From Curtobacterium sp. 458 (GTDB taxonomy: Bacteria > Actinomycetota > Actinomycetes > Actinomycetales > Microbacteriaceae): 64,000 bases of DNA. Positions 24,733 to 35,200 of this stretch are shown here, one piece after another. Numbering within the stretch: position 1 is the first letter of the stretch; every line of letters starts with the position of its first letter. The stretch lies in assembly GCF_030406605.1 (NCBI RefSeq), contig NZ_CP129104.1, positions 434,001 through 498,000 of the forward strand, written 5' to 3'. The notes beneath the pieces are model-generated. The model was not told where the DNA came from. It ran no database searches and saw nothing but the letters and a program-made list of their open reading frames with translations. The position numbers were made by a program, and so were the translations under genes.

Positions 24733-26136
24733 ATGCCCGCCACCGCGTTCTGCCTCCACGCCCTCGGCTCGAGTTCCGAGGAGTTCGCGCTGCTGCACGA
24801 CCGGCTGGAGGACACGATCGACCTCGTCGGCATCGACCTGCCCGGCTTCGGGTCGAGCCCGGCGTCCTCCGGCACGACCGTCGAGGACATGGTCGAGCGG
24901 GTCGAGCGGGCCATCGGCCGCAGCGGCGTGACGGAGTGGGCGCTCGTCGGGCACTCGATGGGCGGGAAGGTCGCGGCGGTCGTCGCGGACCGGACGGTGT
25001 CGGGCGCGAACGGTCTGTTCGGCCTCCGTGGTGTCGTGCTGCTCGCCGCGTCGCCGCGCTCCCCCGAGCCGATGGGCGAGGATCGCCGAGCGGCCATGCT
25101 CGACTGGGCGGCCGCCGGACACATCACCACAGACCACGCGGGCGAGTTCGTCGACGCGAACACCGCGACGACGCTGCCGTCCGACCGGCTGCGGTCTGCC
25201 GTGTACGACGTCGAGCGCGCGGACCCCGAGGCCTGGCGCGCCTGGCTCGAACGGGGCAGCCGCGAGGACTGGTCCGACGACACCACGAACCCGGTGCCCG
25301 CGCTCGTGCTCGCCGGCGCCGAGGACGGCGACCTCGGACCGACGGCGCAGCAGGAACTCGTGCTGCCGCACTGGTCGAACGGGACCTTCGCGGTCGTGCC
25401 GGGTGCCGCGCACCTGCTGCCCTGGGAGCAGCCCGACCACGTCGCCGACCGCATCCGGGCGTTCTGGGAGCGGCACGCCGCCAACGGTCCGGTCGTGCCG
25501 GAGGAGCACGCCCGGGTGATCGCCTCCCCGCGGGTGAGCGCGACCACCCGTGGTGCGTTGGCGGTCCGGGCGCTCGCGGACGACCCCGACGCGGACCCCC
25601 TGGCGCTGTCCCGCGCGCAACTCGACACCCTCCGTGCCGTCGCCGCGATGGTGGTGCCGCAGACGGGCGAGCGGACAGTCGACGTCGCGCTCCGGGTGGA
25701 CGCGCAGCTGGCGGACGGCGTCGGCGACGGATGGCGGCCGGACGGCCTGCCGACGGACATCGAGGCGTACCGGGCGGCGCTCGACGAACTCAGCGGGGCG
25801 GTCTCGCGTGGCCCGGCCGACGGGTCCGTCACCGGCGACGTGCTCGCTGGCGTCCTCACCGCGATCGACGACGGGTCCTACGAGCCGGCCGGACCGATGA
25901 CGGTCGCGCAGCTGTCCGCCTGGGTCGAGGACGCGGCCGTGGACCTCGCGAAGCAGTGGCTCGCGCACCCGGCGACCATGGCGGCGATCGACTACGACGG
26001 CTACGCGAACGGCGGCGACGGGGTGCGGAAGCATGGCTTCCAGCTGCTCGGGGCCGGCCAGCGCGAGGCGTGGGAACCGGGGGCCCCGTCTGCGGTCCCC
26101 CGAACGGACACGACGGAAGCAGGGGCGACGCGATGA
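24733..26136 (+). CDS. Alpha/beta hydrolase fused to a gluconate-dehydrogenase subunit-3-like domain
   Basis: 467 aa, two parts. Residues 1-255 are an alpha/beta hydrolase: FCLHALGSSSEEFALLHDRL at the start, nucleophile elbow ALVGHSMGGKVAA, aspartate in VLAGAEDGDLGP and histidine in VPGAAHLLPWEQP. Residues 290-440 (SRAQLDTLRAVAAMVVPQTG onwards) resemble Gluconate_2-dh3 subunits, which act as partners of GMC flavoproteins. The next gene overlaps by ATGA and encodes exactly such a GMC oxidoreductase. The fusion suggests that hydrolysis of an ester or lactone is linked to oxidation of the released alcohol, but the substrate is unknown. TAGGAA lies 7 nt before the ATG. Confidence 0.8.
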   Translation: MPATAFCLHALGSSSEEFALLHDRLEDTIDLVGIDLPGFGSSPASSGTTVEDMVERVERAIGRSGVTEWALVGHSMGGKVAAVVADRTVSGANGLFGLRGVVLLAASPRSPEPMGEDRRAAMLDWAAAGHITTDHAGEFVDANTATTLPSDRLRSAVYDVERADPEAWRAWLERGSREDWSDDTTNPVPALVLAGAEDGDLGPTAQQELVLPHWSNGTFAVVPGAAHLLPWEQPDHVADRIRAFWERHAANGPVVPEEHARVIASPRVSATTRGALAVRALADDPDADPLALSRAQLDTLRAVAAMVVPQTGERTVDVALRVDAQLADGVGDGWRPDGLPTDIEAYRAALDELSGAVSRGPADGSVTGDVLAGVLTAIDDGSYEPAGPMTVAQLSAWVEDAAVDLAKQWLAHPATMAAIDYDGYANGGDGVRKHGFQLLGAGQREAWEPGAPSAVPRTDTTEAGATR

Positions 26137-27725
26137 GACTCGACGGACAGCGGCACTGGGACGAGGACGAGGTCGTCGACGTGGTCGTCGTCGGGACCGG
26201 GGCCGGCGGCGCACCGCTCACCGCGGCCCTCGCACGACGCGGGCTCTCGGTCGTCGCGCTCGAGGCCGGACGGAACACCGAGCCGGGCGACCACACCCCC
26301 GACGAGGTGCTGGCGCCCGCGGACGTCAACTGGATGGACGAGCGGATCAGCGGCGGTGACGCCCCGACCGCTTTCGGGCCGAACAACAGCGGCACCGGTG
26401 TCGGCGGGTCGACGCTGCACTGGGGTGCGTTCACGCCGAGGCCGAGCCGGCACGACCTGCAGCTCCGGACCGAGACCGGGAAGGGCGAGGACTGGCCGAT
26501 CGACCACGACGAGCTGACCGGGTACATCGAGCAGGTCGAGCACGACGTCGGCGTCGCCGGACCCGAGCACTACCCGTGGGACCCGTCCCGTCGCTACCGC
26601 ATGCGCCCGCCGGCGCGGAACGCGTCCTCGGACATGATGATGCGCGGCACCGCGGCGCTCGGCATCACCGCGACGGACGCCCCCGTCGGCCTCACCACCG
26701 AGGACCGGCACCAGGAACACCACGGCCTCCGTCAGGCCTGCGTCTCGTGCGGGTCGTGTCACCAGGGCTGCCGGAACGGGTCGAAGGTGTCGATGGACAC
26801 CACGTACCTGCCGGCAGCGGTGGCGTTCGGTGCCGAGATCCGCCCGGAGGCGTTCGTGCACGGCATCGAGCTCGACGCACTCGGCCGTGTCGAAGCGGTC
26901 GTCTACCACCAGGGCGGCCGGGACCACCGGCAGCGGTGCCGCTCGCTCGTCCTCGCAGCGGGTGGGGTCGAGACGCCGCGACTCCTGCTGCACACCGGGC
27001 TCGCGAACTCCAGCGGTCAGGTCGGGCGGAACTTCACCGCACACGGGGCGACGCAGGTGTGGGCGACGTTCGACGAGTCGATGCGGTCCTACCGCGGGTA
27101 CCCGTCGTCGATCATCACCGAGGATTTCGTGCGGCCGACCGACTCCGACTTCGCGGGCGGCTACCTCATCCAGAGCCTCGGCGTGCAGCCGCTGACCTTC
27201 GCGACGACGCTCGTCCGGGGCGGCGGGCTGCGCGGGAAGGCGCTCGTCGACGCCATGCGGGACTACCCGCGGATGGCCGGGGTCGGCATCAACGCCGAGT
27301 GCCTGCCGTACGACGGGAACCGCCTCGAGCTGACCGACGAGCTCGACGCCCACGGGGTGCCTCGGGCACGGGTCACGTTCAGCCCCGGCGAGAACGAGGA
27401 CGCGATCGAGCGGCACGCCGTGAAGACCATGACCGCGATCGTCGAGGCCGCCGGTGGACGCGACGTCCGCGTGCTCGAGCGGACCGCGCACACCATCGGC
27501 ACGGCCCGGATGGGGACCGACGCCTCGTCGTCCGTCGTGGACCGGGACGGCCGGTCGTGGGACGTGCCGAACCTCTGGGTCTGCGACAACTCGGTGTTCC
27601 CGAGTGCCGTGATCGCGAACCCGGCACTGACGATCATGGCGCTGTCGCTGCGGACGGCGGACCGGATGCTCGCGGGCGCTCCGGACGGCAGAGGCTCGCG
27701 GGAGACGGTGGGCGCGCGGGGCTGA
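26133..27725 (+). CDS. GMC-family flavin oxidoreductase (gluconate 2-dehydrogenase-like)
   Basis: 530 aa FAD enzyme. The dinucleotide fold is VVVVGTGAGGAPLTAALARR, the GMC block is NNSGTGVGGSTLHWGAF, and the C-terminal catalytic and FAD region is AHTIGTARMGTDASSSVVD followed by LWVCDNSVFPSAVIANPALT. A cysteine-rich stretch ACVSCGSCHQGCRNGSK near residue 205 resembles those of membrane-linked GMC dehydrogenases. It overlaps the upstream hydrolase-subunit-3 fusion by 4 bp, implying a complex. Oxidised substrate is a sugar or polyol by family, unproven here. Confidence 0.9.
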   Translation: MRLDGQRHWDEDEVVDVVVVGTGAGGAPLTAALARRGLSVVALEAGRNTEPGDHTPDEVLAPADVNWMDERISGGDAPTAFGPNNSGTGVGGSTLHWGAFTPRPSRHDLQLRTETGKGEDWPIDHDELTGYIEQVEHDVGVAGPEHYPWDPSRRYRMRPPARNASSDMMMRGTAALGITATDAPVGLTTEDRHQEHHGLRQACVSCGSCHQGCRNGSKVSMDTTYLPAAVAFGAEIRPEAFVHGIELDALGRVEAVVYHQGGRDHRQRCRSLVLAAGGVETPRLLLHTGLANSSGQVGRNFTAHGATQVWATFDESMRSYRGYPSSIITEDFVRPTDSDFAGGYLIQSLGVQPLTFATTLVRGGGLRGKALVDAMRDYPRMAGVGINAECLPYDGNRLELTDELDAHGVPRARVTFSPGENEDAIERHAVKTMTAIVEAAGGRDVRVLERTAHTIGTARMGTDASSSVVDRDGRSWDVPNLWVCDNSVFPSAVIANPALTIMALSLRTADRMLAGAPDGRGSRETVGARG

Positions 27726-27797
27726 CGCTCTGCGCGGGCGGTGCGCGCGGGCGCGCGGGCACGGGCGCCTGTCGGCGGTCCCGGGCAGACTGGCGGC

Positions 27798-28529
27798 ATG
27801 TGTGGAAGGTTCGTCGTCTCCGACACCACCGCCGACCTGCTCCCGGAACTCGTCGGTGAGCTCGCCGCGCGCACCGAACACGTCGACGAGGACACCGGTG
27901 AGGTCCGCGCCGGCCTCGCCCCGAGCTGGAACGTCGCCCCGACCGACCCCGTGTACGCCGTCCGACAGCGGCACGGGCAGCGGGAACTCCCGCAGATCAG
28001 CTGGGGGTTCGTGCCGAGCTGGGCGAAGGACTTCCAGAAGCAGCGCCCGAAGCCGATCAACGCACGCATCGAGACCGTCGCGACGAGCGGCATGTTCAAG
28101 CGGGCGTTCGCCACGAACCGCTGCATCGTGCCCGCGCAGGGCTACTACGAGTGGGTGGTGCGCGAGGACGGCAAGGAGCCGCACTTCGTCCACGAGCCCG
28201 GCGGCGCCCTCGCCATGGCGGGCGTCGTGAGCGCCTGGCCCGACCCGACGAAGCCCGAGGACGACCCGGACAAGTGGCGGCTGTCGCTCGCGATCATCAC
28301 GCGGGACGCCCACGTCGCCCCGGGTGAGGTGCACGACCGGATGCCGGCGTTCCTCACGCCCGACGGCTACGACGACTGGCTCGACGGCGGGCTCGGGACG
28401 GACGACCTGCTCGCCCTGCTCGACCACGAGTCGCTCGCGGTCGCGGCCGGGCTCGAGCAGTACGAGGTCGCACGTGCCGTGAACAGCGTCCGGAACCAGG
28501 GACCGCATCTGATCGACCCCGTCGGCTGA
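27798..28529 (+). CDS. SRAP domain protein (YedK/HMCES), abasic-site DNA crosslinking
   Basis: 243 aa. The initiator methionine is followed by the catalytic Cys2 (MCGRFVVSDTT), which forms a thiazolidine link to abasic sites in single-stranded DNA. Other conserved residues are the asparagine in APSWNVAPTD, the arginine block PINARIETVA, the glutamate in GYYEWVV and the histidine in APGEVHDRMPAFL. Cytoplasmic DNA-protection role. CAGACT ends 6 nt before the ATG, so the Cys2-exposing start is well supported and leaderless. Confidence 0.94.
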   Translation: MCGRFVVSDTTADLLPELVGELAARTEHVDEDTGEVRAGLAPSWNVAPTDPVYAVRQRHGQRELPQISWGFVPSWAKDFQKQRPKPINARIETVATSGMFKRAFATNRCIVPAQGYYEWVVREDGKEPHFVHEPGGALAMAGVVSAWPDPTKPEDDPDKWRLSLAIITRDAHVAPGEVHDRMPAFLTPDGYDDWLDGGLGTDDLLALLDHESLAVAAGLEQYEVARAVNSVRNQGPHLIDPVG

Positions 28530-28550
28530 CGATCGTCGGGCCGACGACGA

Positions 28551-28575
28551 AGACCCCGCCTCGCGGGCGGGGTCT
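28551..28575. terminator. Terminator between convergent genes
   Basis: AGACCCCGCC and GGCGGGGTCT form a 10-bp GC stem with a 5-nt loop, followed on the plus strand by CTCGTGG. It lies 21 bp after the SRAP gene and 30 bp before the stop of the leftward NYGGY-family gene. Confidence 0.75.
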
Positions 28576-28605
28576 CTCGTGGTGTGTCGGCGGGTGGGAC
28601 GCGGA

Positions 28606-28935
28606 TCAGTCCAGCGTCCGCCGGACGTCCGGCAGGAGCACGTGGAGCCGTTCGGCGAGGCGGTCCTGGGCCTCCTCGAGGCTCCGGAAGTCTCCGACGT
28701 ACTGACCGAAGGTGTCCGACACGAAGAAGTGCGCACCCTGCTGGTCGACGACGCCCCCGTAGTACCCGCCGTAGTTCGCTGCCCAGAGTCCGGCGTCCGC
28801 CTCGGACCACACCACGTGCGCTCGGGCCGGCGCCTCGGGCGAGACGATCCCGTCGCCGATCCCGGTGATGAGCTCGATGGTCGCCGTGTCGACGTCCACC
28901 TCGGTGTGCTGGCCGGACGCGACGGGGGTGCTCAT
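28606..28935 (-). CDS. Small acidic protein of unknown NYGGY family, copy 1
   Basis: 109 aa soluble protein. Central block WSEADAGLWAANYGGYYGG then SDTFGQYVGDFRSLEEAQDR and LAERLHVLLPDV. The next gene upstream (29037-29366) encodes a protein of identical length that aligns without gaps and shares W-x-A-N-Y-G-G-Y-x-G-G, SDTFG and SLEEAQ-R-LA. I know no function. The aromatic Gly-rich centre plus a regular C-terminal helix suggests a compact fold, not a repeat protein. Separated from copy 2 by 101 bp, so each may have its own promoter. Confidence 0.75.
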   Translation of the reverse strand: MSTPVASGQHTEVDVDTATIELITGIGDGIVSPEAPARAHVVWSEADAGLWAANYGGYYGGVVDQQGAHFFVSDTFGQYVGDFRSLEEAQDRLAERLHVLLPDVRRTLD

Positions 28936-29036
28936 GGTGGTGCTCCTGGTGCTGGTGGCGCGGTGCGCCGTGGTGCTGTGCGGTGTGCTGTTGTCGGTGG
29001 CCCCGTCCGATGACGGGTGCGGATGGTCGCCCGGCA

Positions 29037-29366
29037 CTACGCGACCGGCCGGATGACGGCCGGGAGCATGACGTGCAGCTGGTCGGCGAGTCGGCCCTGG
29101 GCTTCCTCGAGCGATCCGAAGTCGCCGACGACCAGGCCGAACGTGTCCGACGCGACGTACCGGCCGTCGCGCTTGTCGACCGAGCCCCCGAAGTAGCCGC
29201 CGTAGTTGGCGACCCACTCGTCCTCGTCCTCCTGGGTCCAGGTGAGCTTGGCGCGGCTCGCACGCCCGTGGACGGCAGCGTCGGCCTCGAGGATCGCGAT
29301 CGTGTCGACGGTGTCGGTGTCGAGCGTGACCTCGGCTCGCGTGTCGGTCTGGACGGTCGTGCTCAT
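29037..29366 (-). CDS. Small acidic protein of unknown NYGGY family, copy 2
   Basis: 109 aa, ungapped paralogue of the downstream protein: WTQEDEDEWVANYGGYFGGS, VASDTFGLVVGDFGSLEEAQ, LADQLHVMLPAV. AAGGAG precedes the ATG at 29366, and TAGCGT near 29415 could be its -10. The N-terminal 30 residues differ most between copies. Function unknown; a possible role as a small cytoplasmic stress or surface protein is only speculation, since no signal peptide or membrane segment is seen. Confidence 0.75.
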   Translation of the reverse strand: MSTTVQTDTRAEVTLDTDTVDTIAILEADAAVHGRASRAKLTWTQEDEDEWVANYGGYFGGSVDKRDGRYVASDTFGLVVGDFGSLEEAQGRLADQLHVMLPAVIRPVA

Positions 29367-29724
29367 GTCGTGCTCCTTCGCGTTCCGGGGTACATCTGCT
29401 GACACCAGAACGCTACGAGACAGCACGGCCCACACGCCACCCGCCCGCGTGCATTCACGGGTTGCGTCAATGCTCTCCATCGCCGAGGCCCGGGTTTCCG
29501 GGGGCTGATGACGACAGTTCGGGGTACACGTCCCCCGACGGGGTACTCGTTCCGTGGATGAACCGGTTCCTGGGGTACAGCGCCGATGACGCGGCCGCGA
29601 GACTCGGCGGCACGCCCACGAGACTCGTGGTGGGCGACGACGTTCGCGCTCGCGGCCGCGAGACTGGTCGCTCAGCACGAGACTCGGCAGCACCCAGCCG
29701 CGGGCAGCAGGCAGCAGGCAGCGC
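29367..29724. repeat. 358-bp intergenic region with short dispersed repeats; no gene
   Basis: Between the NYGGY gene's start and the phosphatase stop. The core CGAGACT occurs four times (near 29598, 29619, 29659, 29679), twice within GCxGCAC-flanked copies, and CCACGAG-A-CTCGTGG (29616-29630) is a perfect small dyad. GGGGTAC occurs at four places between 29388 and 29578. The right end has GCAGCAGGCAGCAGGCAGC. No frame has coding bias. Confidence 0.6.
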
Positions 29725-30282
29725 TCAGCGCACCGCGCGCAGGGCGTCCGCGATCGTCGCCACGGCGGCCCCGATCTCGTCCGCCACCCGGGCGTGCGTC
29801 GCCGTCGACCGACGGTAGGGGTCGTCGACGTCGTCGTCCGCGGGATCGACCGGGGGCGGCACCGAACCCCGGAGCCGAGCCACCCGCTCGACGAGTTCCG
29901 GCACGGTCGAGACACCGGAGAGGTCGGCGGGCTCCAGCGCGTCGAGCACCCGTGCGAACTGCACGATCGTGAACGCCCGCTTCGTGGCGCGGGGAGCGAG
30001 GGAGACCACCGCGGCCCGGTGCGCTCGCTCCGCGGTGAGCACGAGGTCGGCGGCACCGGCGATCGCGGGGGTGAGGTACCGCGCACGGTGGTCGTCCGGC
30101 GAACCGCCCAGCCGACGCGACTGCGCGGCAGCGGCCTCGTCCATCGGGGCGCCGTCCTGCGCGATGGTGCCCGCCGACTCGACCGTGAACGCCGGGGCGT
30201 CACGGCCGAGCCGAGCGGTGAGGACCTGTGCGCCGAGCGGAGACCGGCAGAGGTTGCCGCTGCAGACGAACAGGACGAGCAT
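29725..30282 (-). CDS. Low-molecular-weight protein-tyrosine phosphatase
   Basis: 185 aa. The phosphate loop CSGNLCRSP (C7, R13) starts the protein and the general acid aspartate is in DVDDPYRRS near residue 155, both correct for LMW-PTPs. Cytoplasmic; typically dephosphorylates BY-kinases or other tyrosine-phosphorylated proteins. It begins 2 bp after the purA stop, so it is cotranscribed with purA; the functional link is not obvious. Confidence 0.92.
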   Translation of the reverse strand: MLVLFVCSGNLCRSPLGAQVLTARLGRDAPAFTVESAGTIAQDGAPMDEAAAAQSRRLGGSPDDHRARYLTPAIAGAADLVLTAERAHRAAVVSLAPRATKRAFTIVQFARVLDALEPADLSGVSTVPELVERVARLRGSVPPPVDPADDDVDDPYRRSTATHARVADEIGAAVATIADALRAVR

Positions 30283-30284
30283 CG

Positions 30285-31652
<1,368 letters not shown>

Positions 31653-31758
31653 CTATCGGCTGGTCACCTCCACGCCACCGTCCGGACGGCTCCTGAGTGC
31701 ACGGAGCCCCGGACCGAGCACGCTGGGACTCCGATGCCACGACGGAAGGACCACCACC

Positions 31759-31917
31759 ATGAGCGACCCCATCGACGACCCGGAGCGCCTACAGGACGTC
31801 GAGCAGGCCGAGGAGCTGACGGACGGCGGGATCGGCTCGGTCGAGCACGCTCCGCAGGACGTGATGCCCGAGACGGACCGCGGCCGCGAAGCGGCCGACG
31901 AACGACCGGACGCCTGA
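31759..31917 (+). CDS. Small acidic protein, 52 aa
   Basis: A 52-aa, strongly acidic, hydrophilic protein (MSDPIDDPERLQDVEQAEEL at the start, ending in ADERPDA) without cysteine, tryptophan or membrane segment. AAGGA lies 9 nt before the ATG and codon third positions are GC-rich. Probably disordered. It is followed by a long terminator palindrome, which supports it as a separate transcription unit. Function unknown. Confidence 0.6.
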   Translation: MSDPIDDPERLQDVEQAEELTDGGIGSVEHAPQDVMPETDRGREAADERPDA

Positions 31918-31954
31918 TCCACAGGCGGGACGCCCGGTCGAGGACGACCGACAG

Positions 31955-32000
31955 ACGGACGGGAGGCACGGTGCCAGCTGGCACCGTGCCTCCCGTTCGT
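31955..32000. terminator. 46-bp palindrome, family A, bidirectional terminator
   Basis: Nearly identical to the element at 5750-5797 (one base differs over the shared 46 bp, breaking one base pair near the base of the stem). It lies between the 52-aa gene and the convergent 56-aa gene. Two copies 26 kb apart argue for a dispersed family. Confidence 0.75.
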
Positions 32001-32036
32001 TGCTCGGTCGCGCCCGAATCGCGCCCGCCTTCGCAG

Positions 32037-32207
32037 CTAGCTGCGGAAGAAGTCCGCGTACGCGGGGTCCCCGACCGGCTGGCTGTGGCCCGGCTCGCGG
32101 AGCCGCTCCTCGACCATCGCCTGTATCACGTCGGGCGGGGTGAGACCGCGTCGACGCCACTCCGTGGGGTTCGCCCGGAGCTGCTTGATGTCGCTCTGCT
32201 GTCGCAT
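32037..32207 (-). CDS. Small protein, 56 aa, unknown function
   Basis: Starts at the ATG at 32207 and reads MRQQSDIKQLRANPTEWRRR, then GLTPPDVIQAMVEERLREPG, ending ADFFRS. Basic and helical, it has no signal peptide. Upstream the AT-rich dyad near 32228-32245 may be its operator or promoter. Coding bias and a downstream terminator support it, but it is short and I do not recognise it. Confidence 0.5.
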   Translation of the reverse strand: MRQQSDIKQLRANPTEWRRRGLTPPDVIQAMVEERLREPGHSQPVGDPAYADFFRS

Positions 32208-32223
32208 GTGATCACCATTCCAC

Positions 32224-32247
32224 GAAACAACTAGTTTGTCTAACTAC
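32224..32247. promoter_or_regulatory. AT-rich dyad, candidate operator or promoter
   Basis: GAAACAACTAGTTTGTC contains the perfect palindrome AACTAGTT with A/T-rich flanks and a nearby TAACTA, standing out from about 70 percent GC surroundings. It lies 17 bp upstream of the 56-aa gene and 38 bp past the subtilase stop. Regulator unknown. Confidence 0.35.
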
Positions 32248-32284
32248 CTGTCCCGTCAGCGCACTCCGGGCGGACCGGACGGAT

Positions 32285-35200
32285 CTACTTCGTGACCTTC
32301 GGGGTCGGCTTCGAGGTGGCCGATCCGTCCAGGTACCCCGAGGCCTTCGCGACGACCTTGACGGTCAGCTTCTTGCCGCGGTCGGACGTCTTGACCGGGT
32401 ACTTCGCGGCCGTGGCCTTCCCGATCGCCTTGCCGTCCCGGTACCACTGGTACGAGTACGTCACCTTGGCGCTGCCCGCGTCCCACTCGCCGTGCACCGC
32501 GGTCAGCGTCTTGCCGACCTTGGCGGTCCCGTTGATCGACACGGAGCTGCCCGGCTTGAGGGCGAGCTTCGTGACGACCTTGGTCGAGACGGTCTGGGCC
32601 TGCTTGCCCACCGCGTTGCCGAGGTGGAGGAGGAGGACCTTCTCGCTCGTGGCACCGCTCGCGCGGGTCACCTGCAGCGACCCCTTGTCGGCGAACAGCG
32701 TGCCGCCCGCGCCCGACTGGGCGAAGGTCAGCGCCGGCTTGGCGAGGTCGAAGGTCGTCGCCGGGGTGGTGTCGACCACGGAGCTGCCCGTGACACCGGT
32801 CGCGTAGGCCGACTCGGTCTCCACGTGGTAGCTGACCTGCTTGCCGGTCGCGCCGATCAGGCTGGCCGTCACCGGCAGGACCTTCACCGCGCTGTCGAAC
32901 GTGTTGACGTCCTGGCCGGGCGCCCCTGCGTTGAGCGGGTAAGCGTCGACCACGGGGTCCTCGTCCTCGGCCGCGTGCAGGTCGACCGTCGTGACGAACG
33001 TCGCGTCGACCACCGACGACTTGGCGTCGTACACGAGGTAGTCGTCCGTGCCGTCACCATCAACGTCGATGTACACCTCGACGTTGGTCACGGCGCCGGG
33101 GTTGGCGTCCGGACCCTGGGTCTGCACGCCGAACGCGAGCACGTCCGACGCCTTGTCGTAGCTCGCGCCGTAGGAGCGGACGTCGGCCGCGCGGAGCGAC
33201 TGCTGGGCCGAACCGGCGGGGAACGACTCGGCAGGGTCGGTGCCGCCGAGGACGAACGGCGCGACCGCGGCGTGGTAACCGGTGGTCAGGCCGCCCTGGT
33301 CGACGGTGCGACCGGTCAGCGTGAGCTGTGCCTTCGTGGAACCCGTGAAGGTCACGCTGCTCCCCGTGACCGCGCTCACCGGCTTCGGCGCGGCGTAGGT
33401 GCCGAGTCGGAGCGGTTCGACGGTCTTGTCGGTCGGCGTGAAGGTCACGAGGCCGGTCGCCGCGGCGACGAACTCCCGCTGGTAGCCCTGCTGCACGGCC
33501 TCCTGCGTCGGGTCGATCACCCGGCGGAGCTGCGTCGGGTCGGCGACCCGCATGGTCAGCTTGAGGACCGCACCGCCGCCGGGACGGACCGTGACGCGCT
33601 GCTTGTCGAGCGAGAACGTCACGCCGGGCTGCGTCACGCGGGACTGGTAGGCCACGTCGTAGGTGTGCGCCACCGAGTCCTTGTTCGTGATGAGCAGGGA
33701 GCGCTCGGCGGTGGTGTTCTTGTCCGCCACCTCGACGACGCCGAAGGACGCCGTCACGAGCTTGCCGTTCTCGACGCTCACCACGGTGGTGTCGGCGTTC
33801 ACGGCCTGCAGGGCGTCGACGCGGCCGGTGCCCTGACGGAGCTGGTTCGCGACCGTGTTGCCGTCCTTCACGTCGTGCGTCGCGGTGTTCATGAGCGCTG
33901 CCTTGACGGCGTCCGCACCCCAGGTCGGGTGCGACTCGAACGTCAGCGCGGCGATGCCCGCGACGTCCGGCGTGGCCATCGAGGTGCCGCTCATCGACAT
34001 GCGGCCGTCACCGGTGCCGTTGGCGGCGGAGATGACGTTGACGCCGGGTCCGGCGATGTCCGGCTTGACGATGTCGTCGAAGGAGCCGTGGACGCCCCGG
34101 CTGGTGAACGACGCGAGCGTGTTCACGGCCTCGGGGTCGGTCGCGAGCTGGAAGCCCTTGAGCTCGTCCGCGAAGCGCACGTGCAGGGTCCCCGCCTTCG
34201 CGGCTGTCTGGAGGCCCGTGACGCTGTCCTTGGTCAGCTCGGCACCCGGGATGGTCGCGTTCCCCGCGATGCCCGAGTCGAAGGTGTTGACGGTGCCCGC
34301 GAGGAGCACGCCGACGCCGCCGGCGGCCTTGACGTTGTCGAAGCGGGTCTTCGACCCGCACTCGAGTGCGCCGTCGGTCCACTTCAGCCACGCGACCTTG
34401 CCCGCGATGGCGGCCTTGTCCGCACCGGTGAAGGCCGTGCAGCCGTCGACGTTCGTGGTCGGCACGGCGACGTCGCCCTCGACGGGCAGCGTGCCGGAGT
34501 AGTCCTGCGAGTACTGCGCCCGCCAGGTCTTCGCGACCGAGCTCGGCGCGGTCGCCTGGACGCCGTCGTAGAGGGACTGGCCCGTGGCGCTCGCGGCGAC
34601 GGTCAGCGCACCCTCGGCGGTCCCGGGGGATCCCCCGATGTCGGTGAAGTCGTCGGCGTTGCCCGACGCGATCACCGGCAGCACGCCGCGGTCGGTGAGG
34701 GCGTCGATCTTCGCGTTGTCGGGGTCGTCCGGCGCACCGTAGTCGGAGCCGAGCGAGAGGTTGAGGACGTTGATGTCCTTGCCCTGGGTGAGCGCCTGGC
34801 CGACCCAGTCGAGTGCGGCGCCGGTGAGGTCGGTCGAGCCGCCCCCGTCCCCGAACACCTTGAGGGCGTAGAGACCAGCTTCCGGCGCGGTGCCCGGACC
34901 GACCCACATGTCCTGGACCTGCTGGGCGGTCAGCTTGGTGTAGTCGCCGTCGAAGGTCTTCTTGTCGGCGGTGAGGCCGTAGCCCGCGACCGTGCCGGAC
35001 ACGTGCGTCCCGTGGTCGCCGCCCTTGCCGTCGATGGGGTTGTCGTCCGGTGCCGGCACCGGCTGGTAGGCGTCGCTCGTCGGGTCCGCGTTGTAGGTCG
35101 GACCCGCGAAGTCGTACCCACCGAGGAACTTCTCGGGGTCGTACGAACCGGCTGCCGGCGCCGATGTCGAGGCGAGGGCGTCGGCGTACGCCTGGGCCGT

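Noticed and set aside
29616..29630. CCACGAG-A-CTCGTGG as a regulated operator
   Set aside because: A small dyad inside a repeat-rich gap with no adjacent start codon; not separable from background repeats.
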